Below are positions 17,771 to 26,874 of a DNA stretch of 64,000 bases, piece by piece. Both the position numbers and the translations under genes were made by a program. The notes beneath the pieces were generated by a model. That model was not told the origin of the DNA. It ran no database searches and worked only from the letters and a program-made list of their open reading frames with translations. Origin of the DNA: SAR324 cluster bacterium (GTDB lineage Bacteria > SAR324 > NAC60-12); the NCBI GenBank assembly GCA_015231825.1, contig JADGAV010000009.1:66677-130676 (forward strand), written 5' to 3'. Positions within the stretch are counted from its first letter, which is position 1, and each line of letters opens with the position of its first letter.

Positions 17771-17819
17771 GAGATTCTCGATCTTAGATTTTCAAAAAGG
17801 ATTTTAGCTCAATAAAAAA

Positions 17820-19664
17820 ATGCTTACATTGCTAGCGAAATTTGTCCGCCTTTTCCAAATTTGGAAAGAAGCAGGGTACCTGGCTGTATTGCGAAGGATC
17901 TACATTCGTCTGGAGGGACCACGATGGGCTCCTCATTGGAATAAATGGTCGTTGTATCAGAAGCTTGCTCCCCATTGGCAGCAGTGGGTCTATCGCTACT
18001 GGCAACGTTATTCATCCCCTGCCCGGCATGACTGGCAGCAAGAATGCAAAAACTGGAAATTGGTCGCTCAATTTGAAATATTTTTACTGGGAGAAGAATT
18101 TGATCTGCTCCTCCAATCGATCCGCTCTGTGCTGTCCCAAACCTACCCTCATTGGCATTTGCATGTCCTAGTAAAACCCCCATCTTCAACTCTGCCTGAT
18201 TCTTTTTTGGAAATTCATGATGCTCGAATACAGTACCATCTGATCCAACCAGATTCTTCCTTCACTACTGTATTCAACCGAATTTTACAAGAAAGCGGAG
18301 GAAACTGGATGGCATTTCAATTTGGAGGAGACCAGCTTGAGTCTCATGCCTTTTTCGAAATGGCCAAGATTGTTCAAAACAATGAAGTGGATCTCGTTTA
18401 TAGTGATGATGATCATCTGGATCAAAATGGTGTGAGGTGCAGACCGCACTTTAAACCCGATTGGTCGCCCTGGAAATTAATCGCACACAATTATATTCGA
18501 AATCTCTGCGTCTTTCGTTGTGAAACAGTGAAAGCACTCCAGGGATTGGATGAAAAAGAAACATCAAACCTTTATGATCTTCTGCTTCGAGTGAGTGAAA
18601 ATCTTCCTTTTGATCGTATCCGTCATGTTCCTCATATCTTCTATCACCACTCGCAGGAAAAAACAGCCTCTCCTCTCGCGTCGAAGTGGTATGGTATCGG
18701 AGAAACTACTCATTCCCAACGCGTTGAACAAGCGCTTGAACGGCGGAAGATAAAAGCAGCCGTCCGTTTTAATTCTGAGTTGAAAATTGTGACTGTTTTT
18801 CCTGAACTGGAATCCACACCGTTAGTTTCAATTATTATTCCATTTCGTGATCAATCGGCTTTGTTGAGGAAAGCAATCCATTCAATTTTTAATAAAAGTA
18901 CCTATCCTCACTTTGAAATAATATTGGTTGATAACCAAAGTCTGGCGTCGACGAAAAAGGAGGTCTCGGAGTTGGTGGAAAGCCATTCTCAATTGCGAAT
19001 GTTGTCCTATGATCAGCCCTTTAACTATTCCGCGATCAATAATTTCGCAGTATCCCATGCAGAGGGAGATCTTTTGGTTTTGATGAACAATGATGTTGAG
19101 GTCCTGACGCCGGAGTGGTTGGAACGGATGGCCGCCTATGCGTTGTTTCCACAACATGGTGCAATTGGCGCAAAACTATTTTACCCGAATTATACGGTCC
19201 AGCATGCCGGCATTGTCACCGGTATTTTTGGTGCTGCAGGGCACGTCCATCGCTTTGCCGGGAAAGAAGATCCGGGGTATGGTTTGTGCTTGGAAACTAT
19301 TCGCGAAGTGAGTGCTGTAACTGCGGCTTGTCTGATGGTGCGCAAAGAGCTTTACCATGAAGTGGAAGGAATGGATGCCAGGCATTTGTCAGTCGCATTC
19401 AATGACGTGGATTTCTGTATGAAGTTGGGGGAAAAAGGTTTTTCAAATCTGTTTTTACCGACGGTTGAAATGCTTCATTATGAATCCTTTACACGCGGCA
19501 AAGATGTGAAACCAGAACAGCAGTCGCGGGTGGGGCAAGAAATTCAAACCATGCAGGAACGATGGGGTAGCCGGCTTTTCAGGGACCCTTTCTACAATCC
19601 CAATCTTACCTTGGAAGCAGAAGATTATTTTTTACAGTTTCCTCCTTTTTCACCTACAGAGTAG
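17820..19664 (+). CDS. two-domain family 2 glycosyltransferase
   Basis: This 614-residue protein contains two glycosyltransferase-like halves. Residues about 75-310 form a degenerate GT-A unit (IRSVLSQTYPHWHLHVLVKP, then LVYSDDDHLDQNGVR). Residues about 335-590 form a full GT2 domain: VSIIIPFRDQSALLRKAI, LLVLMNNDVEVL (the DxD-like motif) and AFNDVDFCMKLGEKG. It is cytoplasmic or membrane-associated with no clear membrane span. It lies 6 bases upstream of rmlA and begins a GT-rmlA-rmlB unit, so it probably moves a sugar made from dTDP-hexose onto a surface polysaccharide. Similar double-domain proteins occur in O-antigen and rhamnan clusters. Donor and acceptor cannot be read from sequence. 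Confidence 0.85.
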   Translation: MLTLLAKFVRLFQIWKEAGYLAVLRRIYIRLEGPRWAPHWNKWSLYQKLAPHWQQWVYRYWQRYSSPARHDWQQECKNWKLVAQFEIFLLGEEFDLLLQSIRSVLSQTYPHWHLHVLVKPPSSTLPDSFLEIHDARIQYHLIQPDSSFTTVFNRILQESGGNWMAFQFGGDQLESHAFFEMAKIVQNNEVDLVYSDDDHLDQNGVRCRPHFKPDWSPWKLIAHNYIRNLCVFRCETVKALQGLDEKETSNLYDLLLRVSENLPFDRIRHVPHIFYHHSQEKTASPLASKWYGIGETTHSQRVEQALERRKIKAAVRFNSELKIVTVFPELESTPLVSIIIPFRDQSALLRKAIHSIFNKSTYPHFEIILVDNQSLASTKKEVSELVESHSQLRMLSYDQPFNYSAINNFAVSHAEGDLLVLMNNDVEVLTPEWLERMAAYALFPQHGAIGAKLFYPNYTVQHAGIVTGIFGAAGHVHRFAGKEDPGYGLCLETIREVSAVTAACLMVRKELYHEVEGMDARHLSVAFNDVDFCMKLGEKGFSNLFLPTVEMLHYESFTRGKDVKPEQQSRVGQEIQTMQERWGSRLFRDPFYNPNLTLEAEDYFLQFPPFSPTE

Positions 19665-19670
19665 AACGCA

Positions 19671-20390
19671 ATGAAAGGAATTATTTTAGCCGGGGGGACT
19701 GGCTCTCGCCTTTTTCCATTGACAAAAGTGACCAATAAGCATTTGCTCCCCATCGGCAGGGAACCCATGATATTTCATCCGATTCATAAACTGATTGAAG
19801 CGGGAATTGATGAAATCTTAATTGTGACAGGCGTTGAACATATGGGAGATGTAGTCAACCTGTTGGGGAGCGGTAAAAGTTATCACTGTCGATTTACCTA
19901 CAAAGTCCAGGATGAAGCAGGGGGAATTGCTCAGGCGCTCGGATTGGCGGAAAATTTTGCCCACGGTGACAAGATCTGTGTCATATTGGGAGACAACGTA
20001 TTTGAAGATCCGATTACAGATTTTGTAGAAAACTTTCGAATACAAAGGGAAGGAGCAAAGCTGTTGATCAAAGAAGTCCCCGATCCCGAGCGCTACGGTG
20101 TTGCTGAAATCGAGAATGAAAAAATACTCAGTATTGAGGAAAAGCCTGAATCTCCAAAATCTTCTTATTGTGTGACGGGGATTTATATGTATGATCAGCA
20201 GGTTTTTGATGCAATTCCCCGTTTGAATCCCTCCACCCGGGGCGAACTTGAAATCACTGATATTAACAATTTTTATGTGAACCAAGGGACCCTCAGCTAT
20301 GATATTTTGCAAGGCTGGTGGACCGATGCCGGAACCTTTGCATCCTACCACTTGGCCAATCAGTTGATTGGGCAGCAGGAGAAAAAATGA
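19671..20390 (+). CDS. rmlA: glucose-1-phosphate thymidylyltransferase-like sugar nucleotidyltransferase
   Basis: Activates a hexose-1-phosphate to NDP-hexose, most likely dTDP-glucose. Seen: nucleotide loop GIILAGGTGSRLFPLT, KHLLPIGREPMIFHP, metal site ILGDNVFED, EVPDPERYGVAEI, and IEEKPESPKSSYCVTGIY. The protein has 239 residues, while classical RmlA has about 290. This is the short form lacking the C-terminal allosteric helices. It overlaps rmlB by four bases (ATGA), so the two are translationally coupled. That coupling strongly supports dTDP-glucose as the product over UDP-glucose. Confidence 0.9.
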   Translation: MKGIILAGGTGSRLFPLTKVTNKHLLPIGREPMIFHPIHKLIEAGIDEILIVTGVEHMGDVVNLLGSGKSYHCRFTYKVQDEAGGIAQALGLAENFAHGDKICVILGDNVFEDPITDFVENFRIQREGAKLLIKEVPDPERYGVAEIENEKILSIEEKPESPKSSYCVTGIYMYDQQVFDAIPRLNPSTRGELEITDINNFYVNQGTLSYDILQGWWTDAGTFASYHLANQLIGQQEKK

Positions 20391-21439
20391 TACTGATGAT
20401 AACCGGAGGAGCCGGTTTCATAGGCTCCAACCTGATTTTGTATTGGCTGAAAAAGTATCCGGAGGATCATATCATTAATTTCGATTCGCTCACCTATGCA
20501 GGCAATTTGAGCAATCTGAGCAGTGTGGAAAAACACCCTCACTATCATTTTGTCAATGGAAATTTGTGCGTACCAGAAGAAATCTCATCGGCCTTTGAGG
20601 AACATCGCGTTGAAGCCGTGATTCATCTTGCAGCTGAATCGCATGTTGATCGCAGCATTGCAGGTCCGGGACAGTTTATACAAACCAATGTTGTCGGGAC
20701 ATTTAATTTGCTGGAAGCGGCAAAGGAACATTGGCGTGAAAATCTGGCGAAACACCGATTCCATCATGTCAGTACCGATGAAGTATACGGGTCGCTGGGA
20801 GAAACCGGCTTTTTTTCGGAAACCACACCCTATTCTCCCAATTCTCCCTACTCAGCTTCAAAGGCTTCCAGCGATCATCTGGTCCGCGCCTATCGGCACA
20901 CCTTTGGTCTCAATGTCACGACCACAAATTGTTCAAACAACTATGGACCGTTTCAGTTTCCCGAAAAACTTTTACCTCTATTGATCAAAAATTGCCTGGA
21001 GCAAAAGCCGATTCCAGTGTATGGAGATGGCAGTAATATTCGAGACTGGCTTTACGTCACTGATCACTGCAGCGCGATTGATACGGTCTTTCATCATGGA
21101 AAAGAAGGTGAAACCTACAATATAGGGGGGCTCAATGAATGGAGCAACATTGATATAATCCATTTTGTTTGCCGACTTCTCGATGAGGCATTGGGGCGTT
21201 CAGGCAAAGACTCTTGTGAAAATTTGATTTCTTTTGTAAAAGATCGTCCCGGTCATGACCGTAGATATGCGATTGATGCTTCGAAAATTCAAAAAGAACT
21301 CAACTGGAGACCGAGTTTTACTTTTGAACAAGGGATCAGGGAAACAATTTCCTGGTATCTTGATCATCAAGATTGGGTGCGCCTGGTAAGCTCCGGGGAG
21401 TACCAGAAATACTACAAGCAGCAATATGGAAGCAAATAA
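20387..21439 (+). CDS. rmlB: dTDP-glucose 4,6-dehydratase
   Basis: Converts dTDP-glucose to dTDP-4-keto-6-deoxyglucose, the branch point to rhamnose and other 6-deoxysugars. It has 350 residues. Seen: NAD-binding ITGGAGFIGSNLI, active-site STDEVYGSL, catalytic YSASKASSDHL, TTNCSNNYGPFQFPEKL and FVKDRPGHDRRYAID, all RmlB hallmarks. The start ATG at 20387 overlaps the rmlA stop and is preceded by AGGAG. RmlC and RmlD, which finish rhamnose, are not nearby. They may be elsewhere, or the product may be a different deoxysugar. Confidence 0.95.
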   Translation: MILMITGGAGFIGSNLILYWLKKYPEDHIINFDSLTYAGNLSNLSSVEKHPHYHFVNGNLCVPEEISSAFEEHRVEAVIHLAAESHVDRSIAGPGQFIQTNVVGTFNLLEAAKEHWRENLAKHRFHHVSTDEVYGSLGETGFFSETTPYSPNSPYSASKASSDHLVRAYRHTFGLNVTTTNCSNNYGPFQFPEKLLPLLIKNCLEQKPIPVYGDGSNIRDWLYVTDHCSAIDTVFHHGKEGETYNIGGLNEWSNIDIIHFVCRLLDEALGRSGKDSCENLISFVKDRPGHDRRYAIDASKIQKELNWRPSFTFEQGIRETISWYLDHQDWVRLVSSGEYQKYYKQQYGSK

Positions 21440-21511
21440 ACGTCCTCTATTTCTCATTGACTGTTTGCTCATAGTTGAGGCAAGGCGAAAACATACTTCG
21501 AGAAATTTTGT

Positions 21512-22456
21512 ATGAAAAGATCGACCTGTTTTTGTGGGCGGCAATTTGTGATTGGCATGATTTTGCTTGGTGGTTTCCTGTTCTTTAACCCCTCTTTTTT
21601 GATGGCTCAGCAAGCGCCGGATCCTGCAGGGGAAGCGGCTGCAGATGGAACACAAGACACGGGTGACGGCGTGGAAGGACAGGCTGCTGGAGGAGAAGGG
21701 TTTTCCTCTGATGAACCTTTTTTTCGTTTCAGCGTCATGACGGAAATGTTTGCCATGCGCTTTGATGATCCCCACCCATTCAAACAGATGACCGGTTCCA
21801 AGAAGTTTGACGATACCATCGCAGTGCCGCAAACAGGTCTCGAATTTGGAAGTAGGGTCAATTTCCAGGAAGACAATGGTGATATTCAGCCGATTTTCCG
21901 TGCCTTGCCTTCCTTTTCTATCGAATATGTCATTCCTGTCGATTTGTTTGTAATCAGTGGGGCATCGATTGAATACTATCACACTTCGACTCTCCACCTC
22001 GATGCAGTCGTTGCATTCAACGCTACTGGACCAAAGTCTCAAACCCCTCTAATCAAAATGCAGACCTACTATGATTTCCTGAGTGTGTCTGCACATTTTT
22101 TTAATCCGGGTGAAGAAGGTTACGACATTTTTGTCGGACTCGGTGTTGCCAATATTGATGGGGCTTATGAGGGAGGATTTCGAGGGAGAATTGAAAATGA
22201 CTATGTGCGGACGGTGGAAACCGTAAACTTTGATGCTTTTCCAATCAGTTTTAAAAAAGTGGGATTGGACGTCATCGGAGATATTTGGACATTTCGTTTT
22301 ACCACCCTGGTTTTTAGCCGAGCAGAAGTGATTACAAAAAATGTTTTCGTCGGCAATGAACTCACCCCCGATGCAAACGAAACGATTAATTTTGACGGTT
22401 TGATTCTCAGAGCCGCCCTATTGTTCCGCTGCAAGTATTTTTTGTGTTTTTTTTAG
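21512..22456 (+). CDS. secreted outer-membrane family protein, paralogue of the 56907-57881 product
   Basis: Function unknown. It has 314 residues. The signal peptide spans about 1-32 (VIGMILLGGFLFFNPSFLMAQQ), followed by an acidic Ala/Gly-rich linker to about residue 70. A beta-rich domain then ends in ILRAALLFRCKYF. It shares with the other paralogue the blocks DPHPFKQMTG, LPSFSIEYVIP, EYYHTSTL, PLIKMQTYYDF, FVGLGVANIDGAYEGGFRG and INFDGLILRAALL. Alternating hydrophobic residues suggest a small beta-barrel. It follows rmlB after 72 bases, so a link to surface polysaccharide is possible but unproven. No known family was recognised. Confidence 0.75.
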   Translation: MKRSTCFCGRQFVIGMILLGGFLFFNPSFLMAQQAPDPAGEAAADGTQDTGDGVEGQAAGGEGFSSDEPFFRFSVMTEMFAMRFDDPHPFKQMTGSKKFDDTIAVPQTGLEFGSRVNFQEDNGDIQPIFRALPSFSIEYVIPVDLFVISGASIEYYHTSTLHLDAVVAFNATGPKSQTPLIKMQTYYDFLSVSAHFFNPGEEGYDIFVGLGVANIDGAYEGGFRGRIENDYVRTVETVNFDAFPISFKKVGLDVIGDIWTFRFTTLVFSRAEVITKNVFVGNELTPDANETINFDGLILRAALLFRCKYFLCFF

Positions 22457-22478
22457 TAATAACCCCGTTTATCAATCT

Positions 22479-24515
22479 ATGGAACTCAGCAGCTTCATTC
22501 ATCAATACTGTTTTTTTTACAAAGATGGAAAATTAATTGCGGGATGGGTGGAAGGGGTTCAGAAAAACAAATTAAATATCTTACCCCTGCAGGGAAAACC
22601 TCAATTGCTTCCCAAAGCACGTGTTGCTGTTTTTTGGAGGGCCTCATCTCCCAATATGCAGAAAGCAGATGCGCTGCAAGATCTCCAGCTTCTTTTGGAG
22701 GAGATTAATGCCCTTGCCCAATCTCAAGATCTGGAAGTCATTCACGAATTGAGCGAGCATGGGAAAAGCTATGAATTTGACGAACTGGTCTCCGATTTTT
22801 TAGAAAACCCGCAAGACCCTCTCCAAAGAGTCGGACTGTATCTCTCACTGGAAAGCGACCGCCGCTTTTTTAAGAGGAAAAACAGCGTTTTTACGGCCCG
22901 AACCTCCGAAGAACTGGCGCAAATAGATGCGAAGGCAAAACGCGAAAAAGAACAACAGGAATGGGAGTCCAGAATACAGCAATGGATTTTAGAACTTGAG
23001 ACCGGAAATTGGACTCCGAAAACGCAGGCCAGCGAAGAACAAATACTTTGGATCCAGCAGCTTCAATCGGTATTGGTTTATGGAAAAAATTCGGCCTATT
23101 GGAAGAGTATTTCTCCCCTGTTTAATTTGAGTGCATCTCCGAGCGAAGATGAGGAAGCAAAGCTGCGGAGCTTGCTGAAACAGGCAGGGTATCCCATTTC
23201 AAAAGGCCGCCTGCTGTTATTGAGAGCATCTGTAAAAGATGAATTTTCTCAAGAGTTATTGGACGCAGCTGCTGAATTGGGTCAAAAATCAATATCACAT
23301 GCTGACCGCAGAAACTGGAATGGCATACCCACCTTCACTGTCGATTCCGAAAAAACTCAGGACTATGACGATGCCATTTCTATTTTGGAATGGTCGGAAA
23401 GCCGGATTGAAATTGCCATCCATATCGCTGACCTCTCCGGATTGATTCAACCGGGAACCATCCTATTTGAAGAAGCCGAATCCAGAGTTTCATCGGTCTA
23501 TACTTTGAAGAAAGTTTTTCCGATGTTTCCTTCTTCTCTTTCAAATGACTACTTTTCTTTGAAAGAAGGAAATGATCGGCACGCTTTGAGTTTTATTTTT
23601 AACCTGTTCAGCAATGGAGAAAGCGTATTAAAAGGGATGGAATTCGGTGTCATTCAAGTAGAGCAGAACTTGAGTTATGAACAGGCCGATCTTTGGATTG
23701 GACAGGAAGTGTCTTTTTGGAAAATTCTTTCGAATTGTTGTCAGGAACTCCGTCAAAAAAGAATAGAAAAGGGAGCCCTGGATTTTGCTCGAAAAGAGGT
23801 TGAGTTTGATATTAGCAACCCTGACCATATCCAAATCAATGCGATCAACCGCAATAGTCCAGCAAACGAGTTAATCGAGGAATTGGCCATTTTGGTAAAT
23901 CAGGAAGTCGGAAGGTTTTTTAAAGACCATCAATGCCCGGGAATCTATCGGGTGCAGGCTCCTTACGAGGTGATCAAAGAGTTGAAAGAGGGAGAAAAGC
24001 TTTCCCCTCAGCATTTAATGATCGAGCCGGCCAGGCTTTCTGTTATTCCTGAGATGCATGCCGGATTGGGATGCGACTACTATATCCAGGCCAGTTCACC
24101 AATTCGCCGATTTTCTGATTTGGTGACTCAGTATCAATTGGCTCAATATCTCAAATTGGGTAAAATTGTATTTGGGGAAGAGCAGTTAATGGGCTGGGCA
24201 GAACAAATCCATACAACCCAAAGAACTTATGCCCAGGTCGAACGTGAGATAGAGAACCATTGGAAATTAAAGTTTCTTGCCCAACATATTGGAGACGTGT
24301 TTTTTGCCCTAATCAAGCGCCATTTGCGTGGGGGAAGAACGGAAGTGATCTTTGAAGAAATTCAATACACGATTCAAGTTTCCAATTTGTCAATTTATGA
24401 AGCAGGAAAGAACGTGCTTTTGAAGATTGAAAATGTGGATGTGGAAAGACGCATAGTTTCGGTTTCTGTCGAAACAGAAGAACCTGCAAACTCGCAAGAG
24501 GAGCAGCCGTTTTGA
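22479..24515 (+). CDS. RNB-family 3'-5' exoribonuclease (RNase II/R type)
   Basis: Processive 3'-5' exoribonuclease. It is 678 residues, near RNase II size. The RNB catalytic domain occupies roughly residues 280-600 and carries the metal-binding Asp cluster TVDSEKTQDYDDAISI, the downstream AIHIADLSGLI and the YIQASSPIRRFSDLVTQYQL block that ends RNB domains. A C-terminal S1-like segment follows. The N-terminal 270 residues are helical and not recognised as the usual cold-shock domains. The frame starts at ATG 22479 without a clear ribosome-binding site. It is convergent with fliM. It could be named rnb or rnr; the length favours RNase II. Confidence 0.88.
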   Translation: MELSSFIHQYCFFYKDGKLIAGWVEGVQKNKLNILPLQGKPQLLPKARVAVFWRASSPNMQKADALQDLQLLLEEINALAQSQDLEVIHELSEHGKSYEFDELVSDFLENPQDPLQRVGLYLSLESDRRFFKRKNSVFTARTSEELAQIDAKAKREKEQQEWESRIQQWILELETGNWTPKTQASEEQILWIQQLQSVLVYGKNSAYWKSISPLFNLSASPSEDEEAKLRSLLKQAGYPISKGRLLLLRASVKDEFSQELLDAAAELGQKSISHADRRNWNGIPTFTVDSEKTQDYDDAISILEWSESRIEIAIHIADLSGLIQPGTILFEEAESRVSSVYTLKKVFPMFPSSLSNDYFSLKEGNDRHALSFIFNLFSNGESVLKGMEFGVIQVEQNLSYEQADLWIGQEVSFWKILSNCCQELRQKRIEKGALDFARKEVEFDISNPDHIQINAINRNSPANELIEELAILVNQEVGRFFKDHQCPGIYRVQAPYEVIKELKEGEKLSPQHLMIEPARLSVIPEMHAGLGCDYYIQASSPIRRFSDLVTQYQLAQYLKLGKIVFGEEQLMGWAEQIHTTQRTYAQVEREIENHWKLKFLAQHIGDVFFALIKRHLRGGRTEVIFEEIQYTIQVSNLSIYEAGKNVLLKIENVDVERRIVSVSVETEEPANSQEEQPF

Positions 24516-24564
24516 AAAAAGTTGAGGACTGCGCCGAGAAAACAAAATTGCCTATCTTTTCAGA

Positions 24565-25575
24565 TCAAAGTTCCAAAAGTTCATCCGTTTCGGGCGGTTT
24601 GTAAATCAATTCCTCTAATCTGACTGCTTTGTGCCCTTTGTATCCTCCTTGAAATCCAACAAACTTTAATTCCCCATTGACGAGAACATCGAGGGGACGG
24701 TCCACTTCGTGGGCAAGCATCAATATTTCCTTGGATTGCAAATTCAAAAAATCCCGTACGGTAATATTGAGGTTTCCTAGCTCTACCACAACATCGACTT
24801 CTGTGTGATCCAGATTTTTTTTGAATCGATTGCTCCAGGTATTGTCTTTTTCGTCCTGCTCGCTTTGAAACCCGGCATTGAGTTTACCTCGGATGGGTTC
24901 GATCATCGAATATGGAACGCACAGCGTGATCGACATGGGTGCTCTCCCAATCTCAACATCGAAAGTAACAACAATGACGATTTCACTATGAGGCACAATG
25001 GCCACAAATTGGGGATTGACTTCGTTCCGTTGATAATTGACCTGCAATGGGAAAACAGGGCGCCATGATGTCTGCAAATCTTCAAGTCCGCTCATCACAA
25101 CCCGTTTGATCATTCTTTGTTCTATTTCTGTGAAGTCCCGGCCTTCTGCTTTCACTTCCAATTCTCCGGTTCCCCCAAAAAATAAATCGATCAATGTAAA
25201 CACCAGTCGGGTCTCCAAAACCACAATGGCATTTCCCCGCAGTGGGTTCATTCGAAACAGATTTAACGAAGAGGGAACAGGAAGAGTTTTCAAAAATTCC
25301 CCAAATTTGATCAACTCTGTTGAACGCACACTAATATCGACAACTTTTCTCAAAGCATTGGACAGAGTCAGGCGAAACAAACGAACAAATCTGTCGTGAA
25401 TAATTTCGAGGGTCGGCATTCTTCCGCGAATAATCCGGTCCTGGGCAGTCAAATCAAATGGAACGACTTCGTCCGGGTCATATTCTCCCTCATCATCGTC
25501 ATCATCTAGATCTTCATCCCCGATCCCCCTGAGCAGAGAATCCACTTCATTTTGAGATAAAACCGAACCAGCCAT
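24565..25575 (-). CDS. fliM: flagellar motor switch protein FliM
   Basis: C-ring protein that receives CheY-phosphate and sets rotation direction. It has about 336 residues. Seen: the N-terminal CheY-binding peptide SVLSQNEVDSLLRGIG; a middle CheC-like domain (PTLEIIHDRFVRLFRLTLSNALR, then LFFGGTGELEVKAEGRDFTEIEQRMI); and a C-terminal SpoA/FliN-like domain (VVVELGNLNITVRDFLNLQSKEIL). An acidic stretch EDLDDDDDEGEYDPDE follows the CheY peptide. The ATG at 25575 was chosen because GGAG lies five bases before it. No other flagellar gene is in the window, so fliM is detached from the fliL/N/O/P cluster. It is divergent from rpmH. Confidence 0.95.
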   Translation of the reverse strand: MAGSVLSQNEVDSLLRGIGDEDLDDDDDEGEYDPDEVVPFDLTAQDRIIRGRMPTLEIIHDRFVRLFRLTLSNALRKVVDISVRSTELIKFGEFLKTLPVPSSLNLFRMNPLRGNAIVVLETRLVFTLIDLFFGGTGELEVKAEGRDFTEIEQRMIKRVVMSGLEDLQTSWRPVFPLQVNYQRNEVNPQFVAIVPHSEIVIVVTFDVEIGRAPMSITLCVPYSMIEPIRGKLNAGFQSEQDEKDNTWSNRFKKNLDHTEVDVVVELGNLNITVRDFLNLQSKEILMLAHEVDRPLDVLVNGELKFVGFQGGYKGHKAVRLEELIYKPPETDELLEL

Positions 25576-25966
25576 AATCACTCCTGAGTTGGATAATTTT
25601 CAGTTAATGATTGAAGAGTATCACTTTTTGTACCATTTGAGAAAATTTTTTTATTTCAAAATACCAAAGAATGCTTGAAATAATTCTCACAAACTGAAGC
25701 CTTGCATGAAACGTTCATTTTTTTTGTTTCTCAGAATTTTTTCTAATCCGGATCTGGCTGGGGATTTCAATTTCAGGAATTCCGGGGAACTTTTCCTATT
25801 CAACGGGCGCTCATTTTTAAATCTAAATTCGCTTTTCTTATGCAATATCCCATTTTATTTCTGATATAAAAAACTTGTCATCAATAGCATAATCCTGTAA
25901 ATAGGTTGATTTTACTAATGCAAATCAGAGGTGCGGATACGCCCTATTGAATGAGAGAGATTTACC
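25576..25966. other. divergent intergenic region fliM / rpmH
   Basis: About 390 AT-rich bases. It holds a weak promoter candidate for rpmH at 25875-25903 and the alternative upstream start of the rnpA frame at 25951. It was scanned for DnaA boxes, because rpmH often lies near the origin, and none close to TTATCCACA was seen. Confidence 0.45.
25875..25903 (+). promoter_or_regulatory. possible promoter of rpmH-rnpA-yidD-yidC
   Basis: TTGTCA (25875-25880), a 17-base spacer, then TAAATA (25898-25903). The -35 element is good and the -10 is poor. It lies about 64 bases before the rpmH start. Confidence 0.3.
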
Positions 25967-26101
25967 ATGAAACGAACGTTTCAACCGAACAACAGAAGAA
26001 GAAAAAAGAAACACGGGTTTCGAGCAAGAATGGCGACCAAACAAGGTCGCGCGGTCATAAAACGAAGAAGGGCCAAGGGGCGAAAGCGCTTATCCGCATA
26101 A
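25967..26101 (+). CDS. rpmH: 50S ribosomal protein L34
   Basis: A 44-residue, very basic ribosomal protein of the large subunit. The sequence begins [20 protein letters not shown] and ends KGRKRLSA, an unmistakable L34. GAGAGA about seven bases before the ATG is the likely ribosome-binding site. The stop TAA shares its last base with the ATG of rnpA (TAATG), so the two are coupled. The rnpA frame stays open right through this gene from an ATG at 25951. Confidence 0.97.
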   Translation: MKRTFQPNNRRRKKKHGFRARMATKQGRAVIKRRRAKGRKRLSA

Positions 26102-26463
26102 TGGGATATTCTTTTCCAAAGTGCATACGTCTGCGAAAAAAGACAGAAATTGATCGAGTTTTTGATCGTGGTGCTTTTCGCAGGTTTGGGTTTATTCGCA
26201 TAAAATTTCTTATAACCACCTTGGGAAACAGCCGATATTTAGTTTCAGTAAGCAAAAAAGTTGGTCATTCTCCTTACCGAAATCATATAAAACGTTTGAT
26301 TCGCGAAGCCATTCGTTTGCACAGGTCTGAGTTGGAACAAAGTTGTGACATTTGTATTTTTGTTACCAATCGACCTCAAAGCCCGGTACCTTTTTCTTAC
26401 GTGGACAACAAAATTGCTGAACTTTTTGCCGAATTGAACAGACTGCAGGCACCCGCAATATGA
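26101..26463 (+). CDS. rnpA: ribonuclease P protein component
   Basis: Protein subunit of RNase P, which helps the catalytic RNA trim tRNA 5' leaders. From ATG 26101 it is 120 residues, the usual size. Seen: RLRKKTEIDRVFDRGAFRR at the N terminus and the RNR-type motif YRNHIKRLIREAIR. The start shares one base with the rpmH stop. The same frame is open upstream to ATG 25951, which would add 50 mostly basic residues and wholly contain rpmH in another frame. That arrangement is known from Thermus. Both start choices are possible; the short one fits the family better. Confidence 0.93.
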   Translation: MGYSFPKCIRLRKKTEIDRVFDRGAFRRFGFIRIKFLITTLGNSRYLVSVSKKVGHSPYRNHIKRLIREAIRLHRSELEQSCDICIFVTNRPQSPVPFSYVDNKIAELFAELNRLQAPAI

Positions 26464-26492
26464 AAAAAATCTACTAGGCAGACACCACCACC

Positions 26493-26798
26493 GTGAAATC
26501 GACTCTTAGGAGAATACTGCAAATTAGTACCCTCCACCGCCTTATGCGCCAAGGTATTTTTTTGATGATTAGAGGGTATCAGATCGTCATTTCTCCATTC
26601 CTGCCACCTTCGTGTCGGTTTTATCCCAGTTGTTCTCAATATGCACTGCTTGCCTACGGGCAATTCGGTATTTTTCGCGGGACGCTTTTAACTTTGAAAC
26701 GGATTGTGAAGTGTAACCCCCTTCATGATGGCGGATTTGATCCCGTTCCCGATGATTCTTCCACAAATTTGACAACCCTTGTCTCTAGTAAACAATAA
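26493..26798 (+). CDS. yidD: membrane protein insertion efficiency factor YidD
   Basis: Small inner-membrane-associated protein that assists YidC-dependent insertion. The signature is clear: [32 protein letters not shown] with the three Cys, then [20 protein letters not shown]. It is 101 residues from a GTG at 26493. An ATG at 26544 is an alternative that would still retain the conserved core. Neither has a strong ribosome-binding site. It sits between rnpA and yidC in the standard order. Confidence 0.95.
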   Translation: MKSTLRRILQISTLHRLMRQGIFLMIRGYQIVISPFLPPSCRFYPSCSQYALLAYGQFGIFRGTLLTLKRIVKCNPLHDGGFDPVPDDSSTNLTTLVSSKQ

Positions 26799-26874
26799 AA
26801 AGGAAACAGCGAATTTATATCTGCCGTTGGCGTTTTCGTAGTTTATTTAAAGACCGCATTAATTTGGAAAAAAT

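Noticed and set aside
25576..25966. Chromosome origin next to rpmH
   Set aside because: No DnaA boxes close to consensus and no dnaA or dnaN nearby.
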